Assembly: GCA_009705865.1 (NCBI GenBank)
Contig: WLSJ01000008.1
Coordinates: forward strand, 1-22,178
From: Actinomycetota bacterium
GTDB taxonomy: Bacteria; Actinomycetota; Acidimicrobiia; Acidimicrobiales; Ilumatobacteraceae
Length of the DNA: 22,178 nt
Reading direction: 5' to 3'
Part shown: positions 14,057-21,594 of the stretch, in pieces
Position numbering within the stretch: the stretch's first letter is position 1
Layout: every line of letters starts with the position of its first letter
The notes under the pieces: generated by a model
Databases searched by the model: none
Told to the model about the DNA's origin: nothing
The model's input: the letters and a program-made list of their open reading frames with translations, nothing else
Translations under genes and position numbers: made by a program

Positions 14057-14692
14057 ATGTCCATCATCTTCATGTCACCAAAAGGTGGCAATTGCACCAC
14101 AGTCACTGCAACGGCCTATGCACTGCTTCAAGCAGCTCGCGGCACACAAACAGTGCTCATCGACTTATGTGGTGATATTCCTGCAGCAGCCGGAATGTCA
14201 GAGCCTTCAACTCCAGGTATCAACGATTGGCTCGGCGAAAACAACACAGCTGATGCTCAAGCATTGGTGATGTTGGGAACCCCCATTGAATCTGGACTCG
14301 TTGTAGTTCATCGTGGTTCACTTTTTGTCGAAGGCCAGCCCAGGTGGAATGACCTTGCACATGCCATCTCGCACCTTCCCATGAACATTGTCATTGACGC
14401 AGGCACAACTTTCGTGCCAGACGAACTGCGCCATGTTGTTGATGATGTAGCCATGGTGGTGAAACCGTGTTACCTCTCCTTACGTCGTGCATCTCGATTA
14501 CAACGCCCAACAAAACTTTTTGTCGTTGCCGAAGAAGGCCGTGCATTAACAATCAAAGACGTTGGGCATGTTCTTGGTATGCCAATCACCGCTGAAATTC
14601 CATATCTGCCCGCAATTAGTCGTGCAGTTGATGCGGGCTTGTTGCCATCGCGGGCTGAGCAACTATTTGGCACACACCTCACACTGTCGTAA
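14057..14692 (+). CDS. MinD/TadZ/Ssd-like P-loop protein with altered Walker A
   Basis: This 211-residue protein resembles the MinD-like CpaE/TadZ/Ssd group that precedes TadA in actinobacterial Tad loci (Rv3660c-like); TadZ-type proteins place the pilus machine at a site in the cell. The N-terminal loop reads SPKGGNCTTVTA (K9, C13, T14), where the family usually has K-G-G-x-G-K-T, so the second Gly and the signature Lys are absent. VLIDLCGD (D36, D40) and NIVIDAGTT (D114) are the other nucleotide-site elements. The protein is shorter than typical Ssd proteins because it lacks the N-terminal receiver-like region. The ribosome binding site is AGGAG, about 7 nt before ATG. The next gene starts 2 nt after its stop. 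Confidence 0.8.
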   Translation: MSIIFMSPKGGNCTTVTATAYALLQAARGTQTVLIDLCGDIPAAAGMSEPSTPGINDWLGENNTADAQALVMLGTPIESGLVVVHRGSLFVEGQPRWNDLAHAISHLPMNIVIDAGTTFVPDELRHVVDDVAMVVKPCYLSLRRASRLQRPTKLFVVAEEGRALTIKDVGHVLGMPITAEIPYLPAISRAVDAGLLPSRAEQLFGTHLTLS

Positions 14693-14694
14693 TC

Positions 14695-15609
14695 GTGCAA
14701 CACGGACTTGGTCCCCTGCAGACCTATATCGATGATCCAGATGTCAGTGAAGTGATGGTTGTTGGTGGGAAACACATCTGGGTGGAAGACGCTGATGGCA
14801 TGCATCACGTTGGCGCATTAACCGACAATGAACTTGCAATCAGTGTGGAAAGAATCGCACGTGCGTGTGGCCGCCGACTTGACCTTTTATCTCCCATCCT
14901 CGAGGCACGGTTGTCCGATGGTTCGCGCGCTTGCGTCATTATCTCGCCGGTTGCTATCGGCGGTGCCGCCATAACTATCAGAAAATTCACTCGTCGTATA
15001 TTGCCGCTTGCGTCATTTGGTCCCGCCACATGCACAGACATCGTGCGTGACTTGGTGCAACAAAAAGTCAATGTGGTGGTGGCAGGCGCAACTTCTTCTG
15101 GGAAAACATCTTTGATCTCGTCAGTCAGCCAATCTTTTGCACCTACTGAACGCATTGTCTGTGTGGAAGACACTGCAGAGCTTCGAGTCGCGCACCCCCA
15201 CTTCGTGCAATTACAAACACGGCCAGCCAATTCCGAAGGCGTCGGTGAGATATCTCTTCAGTCTCTCGTACGAGCATCGCTTCGCCTTCGACCAGACCGT
15301 CTCATCGTTGGTGAAGTTCGTGGCTCAGAAGTAGTCGACATGTTGTTGGCGCTCTCGTCAGGCCACCGCGGGTGTTGGTCAACAGTGCATGCCACGTCTG
15401 CAACCGAGACCATTGATCGCCTCGCCTCCATGGTGTTGCGCGATTCTCCCCAATGGTCACACAGCCAAGCTGTAGCAACTATTCGCAGTGCGGTTGGAGC
15501 AATTATTTTTGTGCAGCGCACGTCAGCCAGGCGACGTTCAATTACAGAAATAGTCCGCTGTAGTGATTCAGAACTTCACACTGTGTATCGGTCTCACGAT
15601 AATGATTGA
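14695..15609 (+). CDS. tadA: TadA/CpaF-type secretion ATPase
   Basis: This 304-residue motor ATPase hydrolyses ATP to drive pilus assembly at the inner membrane face. Walker A is GATSSGKT (131-138), the Asp box is VEDTAEL (157-163), Walker B is RLIVGEVRGSE (202-212), and the His box is GHRGCWSTVHATS (223-235). The sensor residues fit the VirB11/TadA family. It is shorter than typical TadA proteins (about 350-450 residues) because the N-terminal regulatory segment is reduced. The start is GTG at 14695, 2 nt after the previous stop. Its 3' end overlaps the start of the TadB-TadC gene by 8 nt. Confidence 0.93.
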   Translation: MQHGLGPLQTYIDDPDVSEVMVVGGKHIWVEDADGMHHVGALTDNELAISVERIARACGRRLDLLSPILEARLSDGSRACVIISPVAIGGAAITIRKFTRRILPLASFGPATCTDIVRDLVQQKVNVVVAGATSSGKTSLISSVSQSFAPTERIVCVEDTAELRVAHPHFVQLQTRPANSEGVGEISLQSLVRASLRLRPDRLIVGEVRGSEVVDMLLALSSGHRGCWSTVHATSATETIDRLASMVLRDSPQWSHSQAVATIRSAVGAIIFVQRTSARRRSITEIVRCSDSELHTVYRSHDND

Positions 15610-16759
15610 CATTGTTTCTGGCTTTTCAATTGCTTCAGTATTTATCTGGTTCGCAGTGCCTCGACTTTTTGCCATCACGGATTCTGTTGAGGCGAGACAT
15701 CGGCTGAAAAACTCACATCTTGTTACACCTTCACAAACTTCTCTGGTTCGTATCTCATCGAAATCAAGAGGCAACCCCGCTCCCATTCTTGAATTCGCTG
15801 CCTTGTGTGACTCACTTGCACGAGCAACACGCAGTGGAGCATCAGCACATGATGCAATTCTCGCCACCATCCAACGACACCAGTTTCAAGATCCGTGTTG
15901 GGTGCAACTATGTAACGACATCATGTCCTTACAACCCTGTGATACCGCCCTCCTCATCGCTCGTCAATCCGCAATGCCGAACAGTCGCGATGCGCAATGT
16001 CTCTCACTTCTTGAATCAGCCATGGTGCACGGAAATTTCCTACCGAATGCACTTGACCACGCATCGTCAGTATTGCGAGACCGTGCTGCGTGTAGTGCTG
16101 AGTTAGCAGTTGCAGCATCACAAGCGCAGCTGTCGGCGCGCCTGCTTTCAGCATTGCCGTTTCTCTTGCTTGCAGGTGCCCTAGTCATTAGCCCACAATT
16201 TCGGACCTCAATAGGGAAACCTCTTGTTGTTTTCCTATTGATATGTGGAATTATTCTTAACCGGCTCGGATGGCGGTGGATCTCCTCGCTCATTACCAGA
16301 GCTGTCCGTACTGAACCTGATGGCATCGGGGAACTCACTGAACATTTGTGTGTGTCTTTACGCGCGGGTCTCTCCATGATTCACGCATGTGAAAGGTGGC
16401 GCTCAGTTTCTGTTACGGGAAATGTGATAGCTGATCTCATCAGCACTGGCGCGCCACTTGAAGAGGCTCTGATTCCGCTAACGACTGCACACCAGATCTC
16501 TGGCAAGAACCTTGGTCACACAATCGTGGAGGCTGAGCGTGATGGTTTACCCATTGTCGACACGGTGACACGCCTTGCTACTGATCACCGTATTGAGCAA
16601 CGCAGACTAATAGACACGAAAATTCGCCAACTTCCAACTCGTCTCTCTATCCCTTTGGTGATGTGTGTATTGCCATCTTTCCTTTTGTTGTCCGTGGCTC
16701 CACTAATTATTGCAAGCCTCGGACAACTCTCTGTTTCGCTTCCCTCTATCACCCAATAA
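15602..16759 (+). CDS. TadB-TadC fusion, pilus inner-membrane platform protein
   Basis: This 385-residue protein contains two T2SSF-type halves in one chain. The first has a cytoplasmic helical domain (about 63-178, FAALCDSLARATRSGASAH), followed by hydrophobic segments (181-198 and 208-224). The second begins at about residue 241 (GIGELTEHLCVSLRAGLSMI) and ends with RIEQRRLIDTKIRQLPTRLSIP and a terminal membrane stretch (350-372). In most Tad loci, TadB and TadC are separate genes in this order, so this is most simply a fusion. It forms the platform on which TadA works. The ATG at 15602 overlaps the tadA stop. The next gene follows after a short gap. Confidence 0.85.
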   Translation: MIDIVSGFSIASVFIWFAVPRLFAITDSVEARHRLKNSHLVTPSQTSLVRISSKSRGNPAPILEFAALCDSLARATRSGASAHDAILATIQRHQFQDPCWVQLCNDIMSLQPCDTALLIARQSAMPNSRDAQCLSLLESAMVHGNFLPNALDHASSVLRDRAACSAELAVAASQAQLSARLLSALPFLLLAGALVISPQFRTSIGKPLVVFLLICGIILNRLGWRWISSLITRAVRTEPDGIGELTEHLCVSLRAGLSMIHACERWRSVSVTGNVIADLISTGAPLEEALIPLTTAHQISGKNLGHTIVEAERDGLPIVDTVTRLATDHRIEQRRLIDTKIRQLPTRLSIPLVMCVLPSFLLLSVAPLIIASLGQLSVSLPSITQ

Positions 16760-16772
16760 TGAAAGAAGAATT

Positions 16773-16967
16773 ATGTTTCGCCATTCAATTGAACGTTCAC
16801 GCGGCCAAGCCACTACCGAATACGCACTGATCTTGCTGGTTGCAGCAATTATTGCTCTACTCGTTATCGCATGGGCCACGGCTGGTGGAGGCGCCGGGAA
16901 AATTGGGGCTCTTTTTGACACTGTGTTTAGCGACATTTTTGATCGTGCATCAAACACCACGCCTTAA
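16773..16967 (+). CDS. DUF4244/Flp-type pilin precursor
   Basis: This is a 64-residue small pilin. The leader is MFRHSIERSRG, then QATTEYALILLVAAIIALLVIAWA, which fits the Flp-type rule G|xxxxEY: cleavage is expected after G11, with E16 and Y17 at +5 and +6. The hydrophobic segment after it is the single transmembrane/assembly helix, and the tail is short and soluble. In actinobacteria this family (DUF4244) sits between TadC and TadE, as here. The ribosome binding site is weak (GAAAGAAGAA region). A prepilin peptidase is required for maturation and is not in the window. Confidence 0.88.
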   Translation: MFRHSIERSRGQATTEYALILLVAAIIALLVIAWATAGGGAGKIGALFDTVFSDIFDRASNTTP

Positions 16968-17319
16968 GTATCGTGGACAGGCAACAGTTGAATTTGCATT
17001 GATGGCGCCACTGGTGATGATGTGTGCCTTATTGCTACTTGCGACACTGTCAGTATGTCTCGACTCGTTGCGGATACAAGAGATTGCCCGCAATGCTGTG
17101 CGGTCAGCCATTACTGCAGATAATCCATCGGAAGCTGCAACCGCAATTGCTCAACTTTCGCAGGTTGCTGCAATGACGACTATTGAAGAGTCGAAAGGTT
17201 TGGTCACGGTTGATATCGCTATGAAGAAGCGATTTCCTCTTCTCGGACGATGGTTACCATCGCTTTCGTTACATGCAACTGCAACAATGCTGCGAGAACC
17301 TCCATTAGTTCTCGGATAA
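16945..17319 (+). CDS. TadE-like pseudopilin
   Basis: This protein of about 124 residues has YRGQATVEFALMAPLVMMCALLLLA near the N-terminus: a short leader, G|QATVEF cleavage motif and membrane helix, as in TadE/TadF pseudopilins. The remainder is a small soluble domain ending at LREPPLVLG. I take GTG at 16945 as start because it gives an 11-residue leader ending in G11, the same length as in the upstream pilin; the reading frame is open further upstream, but only as a shadow. It overlaps the pilin gene by 23 bp. A third pseudopilin (Rv3654c-like) seen in other actinobacteria is absent here. Confidence 0.82.
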   Translation: MHQTPRLKYRGQATVEFALMAPLVMMCALLLLATLSVCLDSLRIQEIARNAVRSAITADNPSEAATAIAQLSQVAAMTTIEESKGLVTVDIAMKKRFPLLGRWLPSLSLHATATMLREPPLVLG

Positions 17320-17326
17320 AAGAAAA

Positions 17327-17354
17327 CCGGGACTCACAATAAAGTGAGTCCCGG
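17327..17354. terminator. Bidirectional intrinsic terminator
   Basis: An 11-bp perfect stem (CCGGGACTCAC/GTGAGTCCCGG) encloses the loop AATAAA. On the minus strand it is followed by TTTTCTTTT, and on the plus strand by a weaker TTCTTCTT. It closes the pilus operon from one side and the repeat-protein gene from the other. Confidence 0.85.
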
Positions 17355-17401
17355 CAGTTCTTCTTGGGGAGAATTGTGCACCGAATTTCGGTGCGATGTT
17401 G

Positions 17402-18349
17402 TTATGCCGAAGCTGAAGTGTTCTGTGCAGCTGGTGCATCATGTCCCATTGGGCCATGTCCACCAGGTCCACCAGGTCCACGACCTTCGCCCTTCATACC
17501 GCCTGCAGGACCAACACGATTCACCATGGTGTCAAGGTTGGTCTTGAATTCAGCAATTTTTGCATCTGCTTCTGCTTGAGTGTGCTCACCAGATGTCACT
17601 TCTTCTGCAAGGTGCGCCGAAAAATCTGATGTCAATGCAGTCTTTACATCTGCAATGTCAACATTTTGAGTTTTTGCAACATCAGCAAGTGATTTACCGG
17701 AATGAAGTTGAGTCTTCAGTTCTTCCTGCGTCAATTTCAAAGTTGTTGCAAGTGTCGCAGTCATGAATCGGCCAGGGCCGCCCTTGCCTTCAGGGCCACC
17801 GCGCATTTCGCTAGGGCCGCCCTTACCTTCAGGGCCACGAGCTGGCAAACCAGGAGTTGTCAACATGGTGTCGATACGTGACGTCAATTCAGCAAGCTCT
17901 GCAGTTCCTTCAGTTGCTGTGTGCTTTCCGGCAGCAACTTCAGCATCAACATGTGCTTTTGCCTCAGCAAGAAGAGCTGCTTTCACTGTTGCAAGATCAA
18001 TGTTCTTGGCCTTGGCAATATCTGCCACTGATTTTCCAGCTTTGAGTTCAGCTTTCAATTCGGCTTCGGTCATGCTTAAAACCTTTGCGACCGCGGCAAG
18101 TGGCGATGGTCGATCTGCTTTCGCAGCTGATGGTGCAACAGCCGGATCGGTGATCGGGTCAACTGCAGTTTTGTTAACAGCAGCTTCAGCCGCTGGTGTT
18201 GTGTCTGCTGCTTGAGCAACTGCTACAACATTGCTTTGCTGTGCAACTTGCGCGCTAGCAAAACCGGTGATTCCGAGAACGGCTGCTCCGGATGCCACGA
18301 TGAGCCCTGAGGCCACCGCAATTTTCGTAAAACGAGATTTGATCTTCAT
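17402..18349 (-). CDS. Secreted protein with two tandem helical repeats
   Basis: This 315-residue protein has a Sec signal peptide (MKIKSRFTKIAVASG..., probable cleavage after ASA at residue 33) and a low-complexity Ala-rich linker. Two copies of an ~85-residue unit follow at about 83-166 and 195-278. Each copy has LSMTEAELKAELKAGKSVADIAK or its equivalent, a 'NID/NVD..VK.AL' helix, 'AH(V/L)..EV..G.HT' and an ending 'I/LDTM'. The units are joined and followed by Gly/Pro-rich segments (GPEGKGGP repeats). I recognise such exported proteins in actinobacteria, but their function is not known. AAGGAA lies about 8 nt before ATG. The gene is divergent from the two-component operon, so a sensing or target relation is possible (inference). 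Confidence 0.78.
   Translation of the reverse strand: MKIKSRFTKIAVASGLIVASGAAVLGITGFASAQVAQQSNVVAVAQAADTTPAAEAAVNKTAVDPITDPAVAPSAAKADRPSPLAAVAKVLSMTEAELKAELKAGKSVADIAKAKNIDLATVKAALLAEAKAHVDAEVAAGKHTATEGTAELAELTSRIDTMLTTPGLPARGPEGKGGPSEMRGGPEGKGGPGRFMTATLATTLKLTQEELKTQLHSGKSLADVAKTQNVDIADVKTALTSDFSAHLAEEVTSGEHTQAEADAKIAEFKTNLDTMVNRVGPAGGMKGEGRGPGGPGGHGPMGHDAPAAQNTSASA
17774..17838 (-). repeat. Direct repeat coding the GPEGKGGP linker
   Basis: Two 26-nt copies (17774-17799 and 17813-17838) with one difference and a 39-nt period encode the Gly/Pro/Glu/Lys linker of the secreted protein, translated as GPEGKGGP twice. It is an internal coding repeat and may vary in copy number between strains. 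Confidence 0.7.
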
Positions 18350-18496
18350 TGTTCTGTGTTCCTTTTTGTGGGGTGTACGCCAGAGGGGTTCTGGTGTGAC
18401 TCCACTGTCACGGGGCTATGTAAGAAGTAAACATGAGGAAGGTAAGAGCAAAGCAAGAATCGGGCCAAGGTACAGCAAACCTTTGCAAATCATGGG

Positions 18497-18502
18497 TACC
18501 GT
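18497..18502 (+). promoter_or_regulatory. -10 element of the response regulator gene (leaderless)
   Basis: TACCGT followed by exactly 6 nt (GTCTTT) and ATG at 18509. There is no Shine-Dalgarno and no clear -35. Confidence 0.55.
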
Positions 18503-18508
18503 GTCTTT

Positions 18509-19192
18509 ATGGACAGCCGAAAAGTACTGATTGCTGAAGATGATTCCTCAGTTCGAAAGGCAGTCCAGCGCGTCCTGGAACTAGAGAATTATGCAGTGAC
18601 CGCAGTGAACGACGGCAAAGCAGCCCTCGAAGCATTAGCAAATACCCGTTTTGATCTTGCGGTTCTTGACGTGATGATGCCATTTGCCGATGGCCTCACT
18701 GTGTGCAAAGAAGCCCGACATCGAGGTATTGATATCCCTATCTTGTTGCTCACCGCTCGAGTGGAAGTTGGCGACCGTGTTGCAGGGCTAGATGCAGGGG
18801 CAGACGACTACTTGGTGAAGCCATTCGTTATTGATGAGTTACTTGCACGGTGTCGTGCATTGTTGCGTCGCTCACAACCGACCGGTGCCGGTTCACAGTT
18901 GCGAGTCGGTGATCTCACACTGAATTCACTGACTCGAGAAGTGCACCGTGGTGAACGTGCAATTGATTTAACGAAGACGGAATTTGACTTGCTTGAATTA
19001 CTCATGCAACAACCAGGAATTGTCGTATCTAGAGAAACCATCTATGAAGCCATCTGGGGATACAACTTTGAGACACACTCGAAATCTCTTGATGTGTACA
19101 TTGGGTACCTTCGACGCAAGACCGAAGAAAACGGAGAGTCACGCGTCGTGTTTACAGTGCGTGGTGTCGGTTACACGGTGAAGCAATCATGA
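18509..19192 (+). CDS. OmpR/PhoB-type response regulator
   Basis: This 227-residue regulator has an N-terminal receiver with the acidic pair in AEDDSSV (D11, D12), phospho-acceptor D54 in LDVMMPFADG, and K104 in VKPF. The C-terminal winged-helix DNA-binding domain (about 128-226) shows LTKTEFDLLELLMQQPG and the family ending SLDVYIGYLRRK...VFTVRGVGYTV. It resembles MprA-like regulators. Its stop overlaps the sensor kinase start (ATGA). The targets are unknown; the divergent repeat-protein gene is a plausible one. Confidence 0.94.
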   Translation: MDSRKVLIAEDDSSVRKAVQRVLELENYAVTAVNDGKAALEALANTRFDLAVLDVMMPFADGLTVCKEARHRGIDIPILLLTARVEVGDRVAGLDAGADDYLVKPFVIDELLARCRALLRRSQPTGAGSQLRVGDLTLNSLTREVHRGERAIDLTKTEFDLLELLMQQPGIVVSRETIYEAIWGYNFETHSKSLDVYIGYLRRKTEENGESRVVFTVRGVGYTVKQS

Positions 19193-20535
19193 ATCTGCGC
19201 ACACGTTTTGTTCTTATCTCAGCCGGCCTCATGTTTGTTTTGGCAACATGCATGAGCATCGGTGCATACCGCATTGCTTCAAGCCAGCTTGAAAACCAAG
19301 TCAATTCGTCATTAGATCAACGAGCCTCTCGAATTCTTGTCATCATGAGTCAGCCAGACTTCAGCTGGAATGATTCGTTTGGTCCTGGGCCAGTCAACCA
19401 AGCCATCATGCAGACTGAAGTAGATGCGATTACACAAATTGTTTTGCCAAACGGACAAATTGTTGGCCGTCGCGAATATCCACGGTTGCCTATTACGGAC
19501 AGAGACAGATCACTATCCATCGATGGAAAACGAATTCATCGATCTAAAACAATCATCGATCGTCATTCCTTTCGTACGTTGACCGTTCTCGCAGACGATG
19601 GATCCCTCATTCAAGTAGCGAAAGATACTCAGATTCTCATTAATGCCCGCAACGGCATGCGTTTGTGGTTCCCTATCTTTGCTGCAATTGCTGTTGTGGT
19701 TTCTGCACTGTTTGGTTGGCTCTTCGCCCGTCGCATTAGCCGCCCAATCGAAGATCTAGCTCTAGTGGCTGAAACGATTGCAGAAACTCAAGATCTTGAT
19801 AGCTCTATCGAAGTAACTGGTCGTGACGAAGTTGCTCAACTTGCCACCAGTTTCAACACCATGCTTGAAGCCCTACGCGGCAGTGTCGCACGGCAACGTC
19901 AGCTAGTGCAAGATGCAAGCCACGAACTGCGCACGCCACTGACAAGTCTGCGCGCCAATACTGAACTTCTTGAACGAGGCACTTTGTCTGATGCAGACCG
20001 CACTTCTATTCTCGCGGACATGCGCGCAGAAGTTGATGAGTTAGCTGACCTCAGTGCAGAACTAAGTGCTTTAGCTATTGATCAAAAAGCTGCAGAATTG
20101 GCTATTTCTATTGACCTTTCAGAACTTGCTTCAGAGATTGCACAGCGATCTTCCCGGCGTTCTGGCGTTACGGTGAGCGTGCATTCAACTACCAACACGG
20201 TAGTGACGGCACGCCCCCACCAGCTAGAACGTGCCCTTAGCAATTTGATCGACAATGCCATCAAATTTACGAACGATGGTTCAGAAATTGAAGTTCATGT
20301 TGGTGCATACAGAGTAGAAGTACGTGACAAAGGCATCGGAATTTCAGATTCCGATAAGCCCCATGTCTTTGATCGCTTTTATCGGGCTGTAGCGACTCGC
20401 TCTATGCCGGGCTCGGGGTTGGGTTTAGCAATCGTGTCGCAGTTTGCTGCAGATCACAATGCCAATGCATACGTGCTTGACAATGCCGGTGGTGGAGCAA
20501 TCGTCGGATTGCAATTTCCTATTCCTGCGGTTTAG
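19189..20535 (+). CDS. Sensor histidine kinase (HAMP, HisKA, HATPase_c)
   Basis: This 448-residue membrane kinase partners the upstream regulator. Two membrane helices (about 7-28 and 159-180) enclose an extracytoplasmic sensor region of about 130 residues with no recognised fold. A HAMP domain follows (about 181-232). The phospho-acceptor is H245 in DASHELRTPL. The N box is NLIDNAIKF (352-360), the G1 box is DKGIGI, the F box is HVFDRFYR and the G2 box is GSGLGLAI. The architecture fits MprB-like kinases. The ATG overlaps the regulator TGA as ATGA. The 3' end overlaps the convergent rsgA gene by 17 bp. Confidence 0.93.
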   Translation: MNLRTRFVLISAGLMFVLATCMSIGAYRIASSQLENQVNSSLDQRASRILVIMSQPDFSWNDSFGPGPVNQAIMQTEVDAITQIVLPNGQIVGRREYPRLPITDRDRSLSIDGKRIHRSKTIIDRHSFRTLTVLADDGSLIQVAKDTQILINARNGMRLWFPIFAAIAVVVSALFGWLFARRISRPIEDLALVAETIAETQDLDSSIEVTGRDEVAQLATSFNTMLEALRGSVARQRQLVQDASHELRTPLTSLRANTELLERGTLSDADRTSILADMRAEVDELADLSAELSALAIDQKAAELAISIDLSELASEIAQRSSRRSGVTVSVHSTTNTVVTARPHQLERALSNLIDNAIKFTNDGSEIEVHVGAYRVEVRDKGIGISDSDKPHVFDRFYRAVATRSMPGSGLGLAIVSQFAADHNANAYVLDNAGGGAIVGLQFPIPAV

Positions 20536-21511
20536 GTATTTTCCTAAAACCGCGCCGATCTTCTTGACGTTCGCGTTCGGTTTGTTCTTCTTCAACGTTC
20601 AACTCTTCGGCTACAAGTCGACGCATTGATTCAAGACGCACAGCCGGAAGCGTTCCGGCCGCTATTGCGACAGTCACCGCACACCCTGGTTCATCAAGAT
20701 GTTTACAGTCGCGAAATTTACACGAGCCTGCTAAGCCGAATACATCCGGAAATGCTCGTTCAATTCCGTCACTACTTGTCCACAACGTCACCGCACGCAA
20801 CCCAGGCGTATCTAGCAGCCAGGCATCGCCAGGTAACGCAATCAGTTCAGCAGCAACAGTGGTGTGGCGCCCACGTTGGTCATCTTCACGCACTTCAGCT
20901 GTTCGTTGTACTTCATGCCCCACCAACGCATTCACCAAAGTTGATTTACCAACTCCACTTGCACCGATAAACGCAATGGTGGTGTGCGGCCGCGCATAGC
21001 TACGAATTTTCTCTAATCCGTCGCCGGTAACAGAACTAACCAACGCAATATCAACATCAAAAGTAATCTCAGCAAAAACTGCACGAGCAGCTTCAGCTGC
21101 TTCAGGGCTAATGGTGTCCGTCTTGGTCAATACAAGAACAGGCGTGGCTCCACTATCAAACGCCAGAACTAATTCACGTTCGAGCCTGCGTTGATTCGGT
21201 GGAGAGTTAACAGAATGAACCAAAAAGACTGTGTCGATATTTGAAGCCACGATTTGGCGCATGCCTCGTGCGCCTTCAAACGAGTTACGTCGTGTCAACG
21301 CACTGCGGCGTGGGTGCACAATATCGATGCGTTCACGGTCTGCAGAGATGGACACCACATCGCCCACGGCAACTTCAACACCGATGTTGCGAACACGCAC
21401 GCTCTCAGAAGTATCCAGCAACACAGTGCTCCACCCGCGATCTAGCCGAGTGATGCGACCAGACAGCACGTGACCACCAGGCGTCTGTGGTGGTGTGACA
21501 TGTGTTTCCAT
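20519..21511 (-). CDS. rsgA: Ribosome small-subunit GTPase RsgA (YjeQ)
   Basis: This 330-residue circularly permuted GTPase assists late 30S subunit maturation. An N-terminal OB-fold (about 14-66) is followed by the permuted G domain: VLTKTD (G4, residues 127-132), SSVTG (G5), GASGVGKS (G1, 183-190), the conserved T217-T218, and DTPGL (G3, 234-238). The C-terminal zinc site is C264, C269, H271 and C277 in SCKFRDCKHLDEPGC, all present. Minus-strand TACCGT is 8 nt before ATG, suggesting a very short leader. It is convergent with the kinase gene and divergent from the MMPL transporter. Confidence 0.95.
   Translation of the reverse strand: METHVTPPQTPGGHVLSGRITRLDRGWSTVLLDTSESVRVRNIGVEVAVGDVVSISADRERIDIVHPRRSALTRRNSFEGARGMRQIVASNIDTVFLVHSVNSPPNQRRLERELVLAFDSGATPVLVLTKTDTISPEAAEAARAVFAEITFDVDIALVSSVTGDGLEKIRSYARPHTTIAFIGASGVGKSTLVNALVGHEVQRTAEVREDDQRGRHTTVAAELIALPGDAWLLDTPGLRAVTLWTSSDGIERAFPDVFGLAGSCKFRDCKHLDEPGCAVTVAIAAGTLPAVRLESMRRLVAEELNVEEEQTERERQEDRRGFRKIPKPQE
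20527..20553. terminator. Hairpin at convergent kinase/rsgA ends
   Basis: GCGGTTTAGG and CCTAAAACCGC pair around TATTTT with one bulged base. The kinase TAG (20533-20535) lies in the stem and the rsgA end overlaps it. No U-tract follows immediately, so termination strength is uncertain. Confidence 0.45.
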
Positions 21512-21519
21512 CTACTGAA

Positions 21520-21525
21520 ACGGTA
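21520..21525 (-). promoter_or_regulatory. -10 candidate of the rsgA gene
   Basis: TACCGT on the minus strand, 8 nt before ATG at 21511. This would give a leader of only one or two nucleotides. It resembles the regulator gene, where the context GGTACCGT is also seen. Confidence 0.4.
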
Positions 21526-21594
21526 CCGCCGTGACGCCATCAGGGTGCCAACCTTCATATCCTGTAAGCACCCCCTTTCTGAATTGGACCCCCC

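Noticed and set aside
18433..18537. 34-codon ORF overlapping the start of the response regulator
   Set aside because: It has no ribosome binding site or promoter of its own and overlaps the regulator start and its -10. Its composition looks random.
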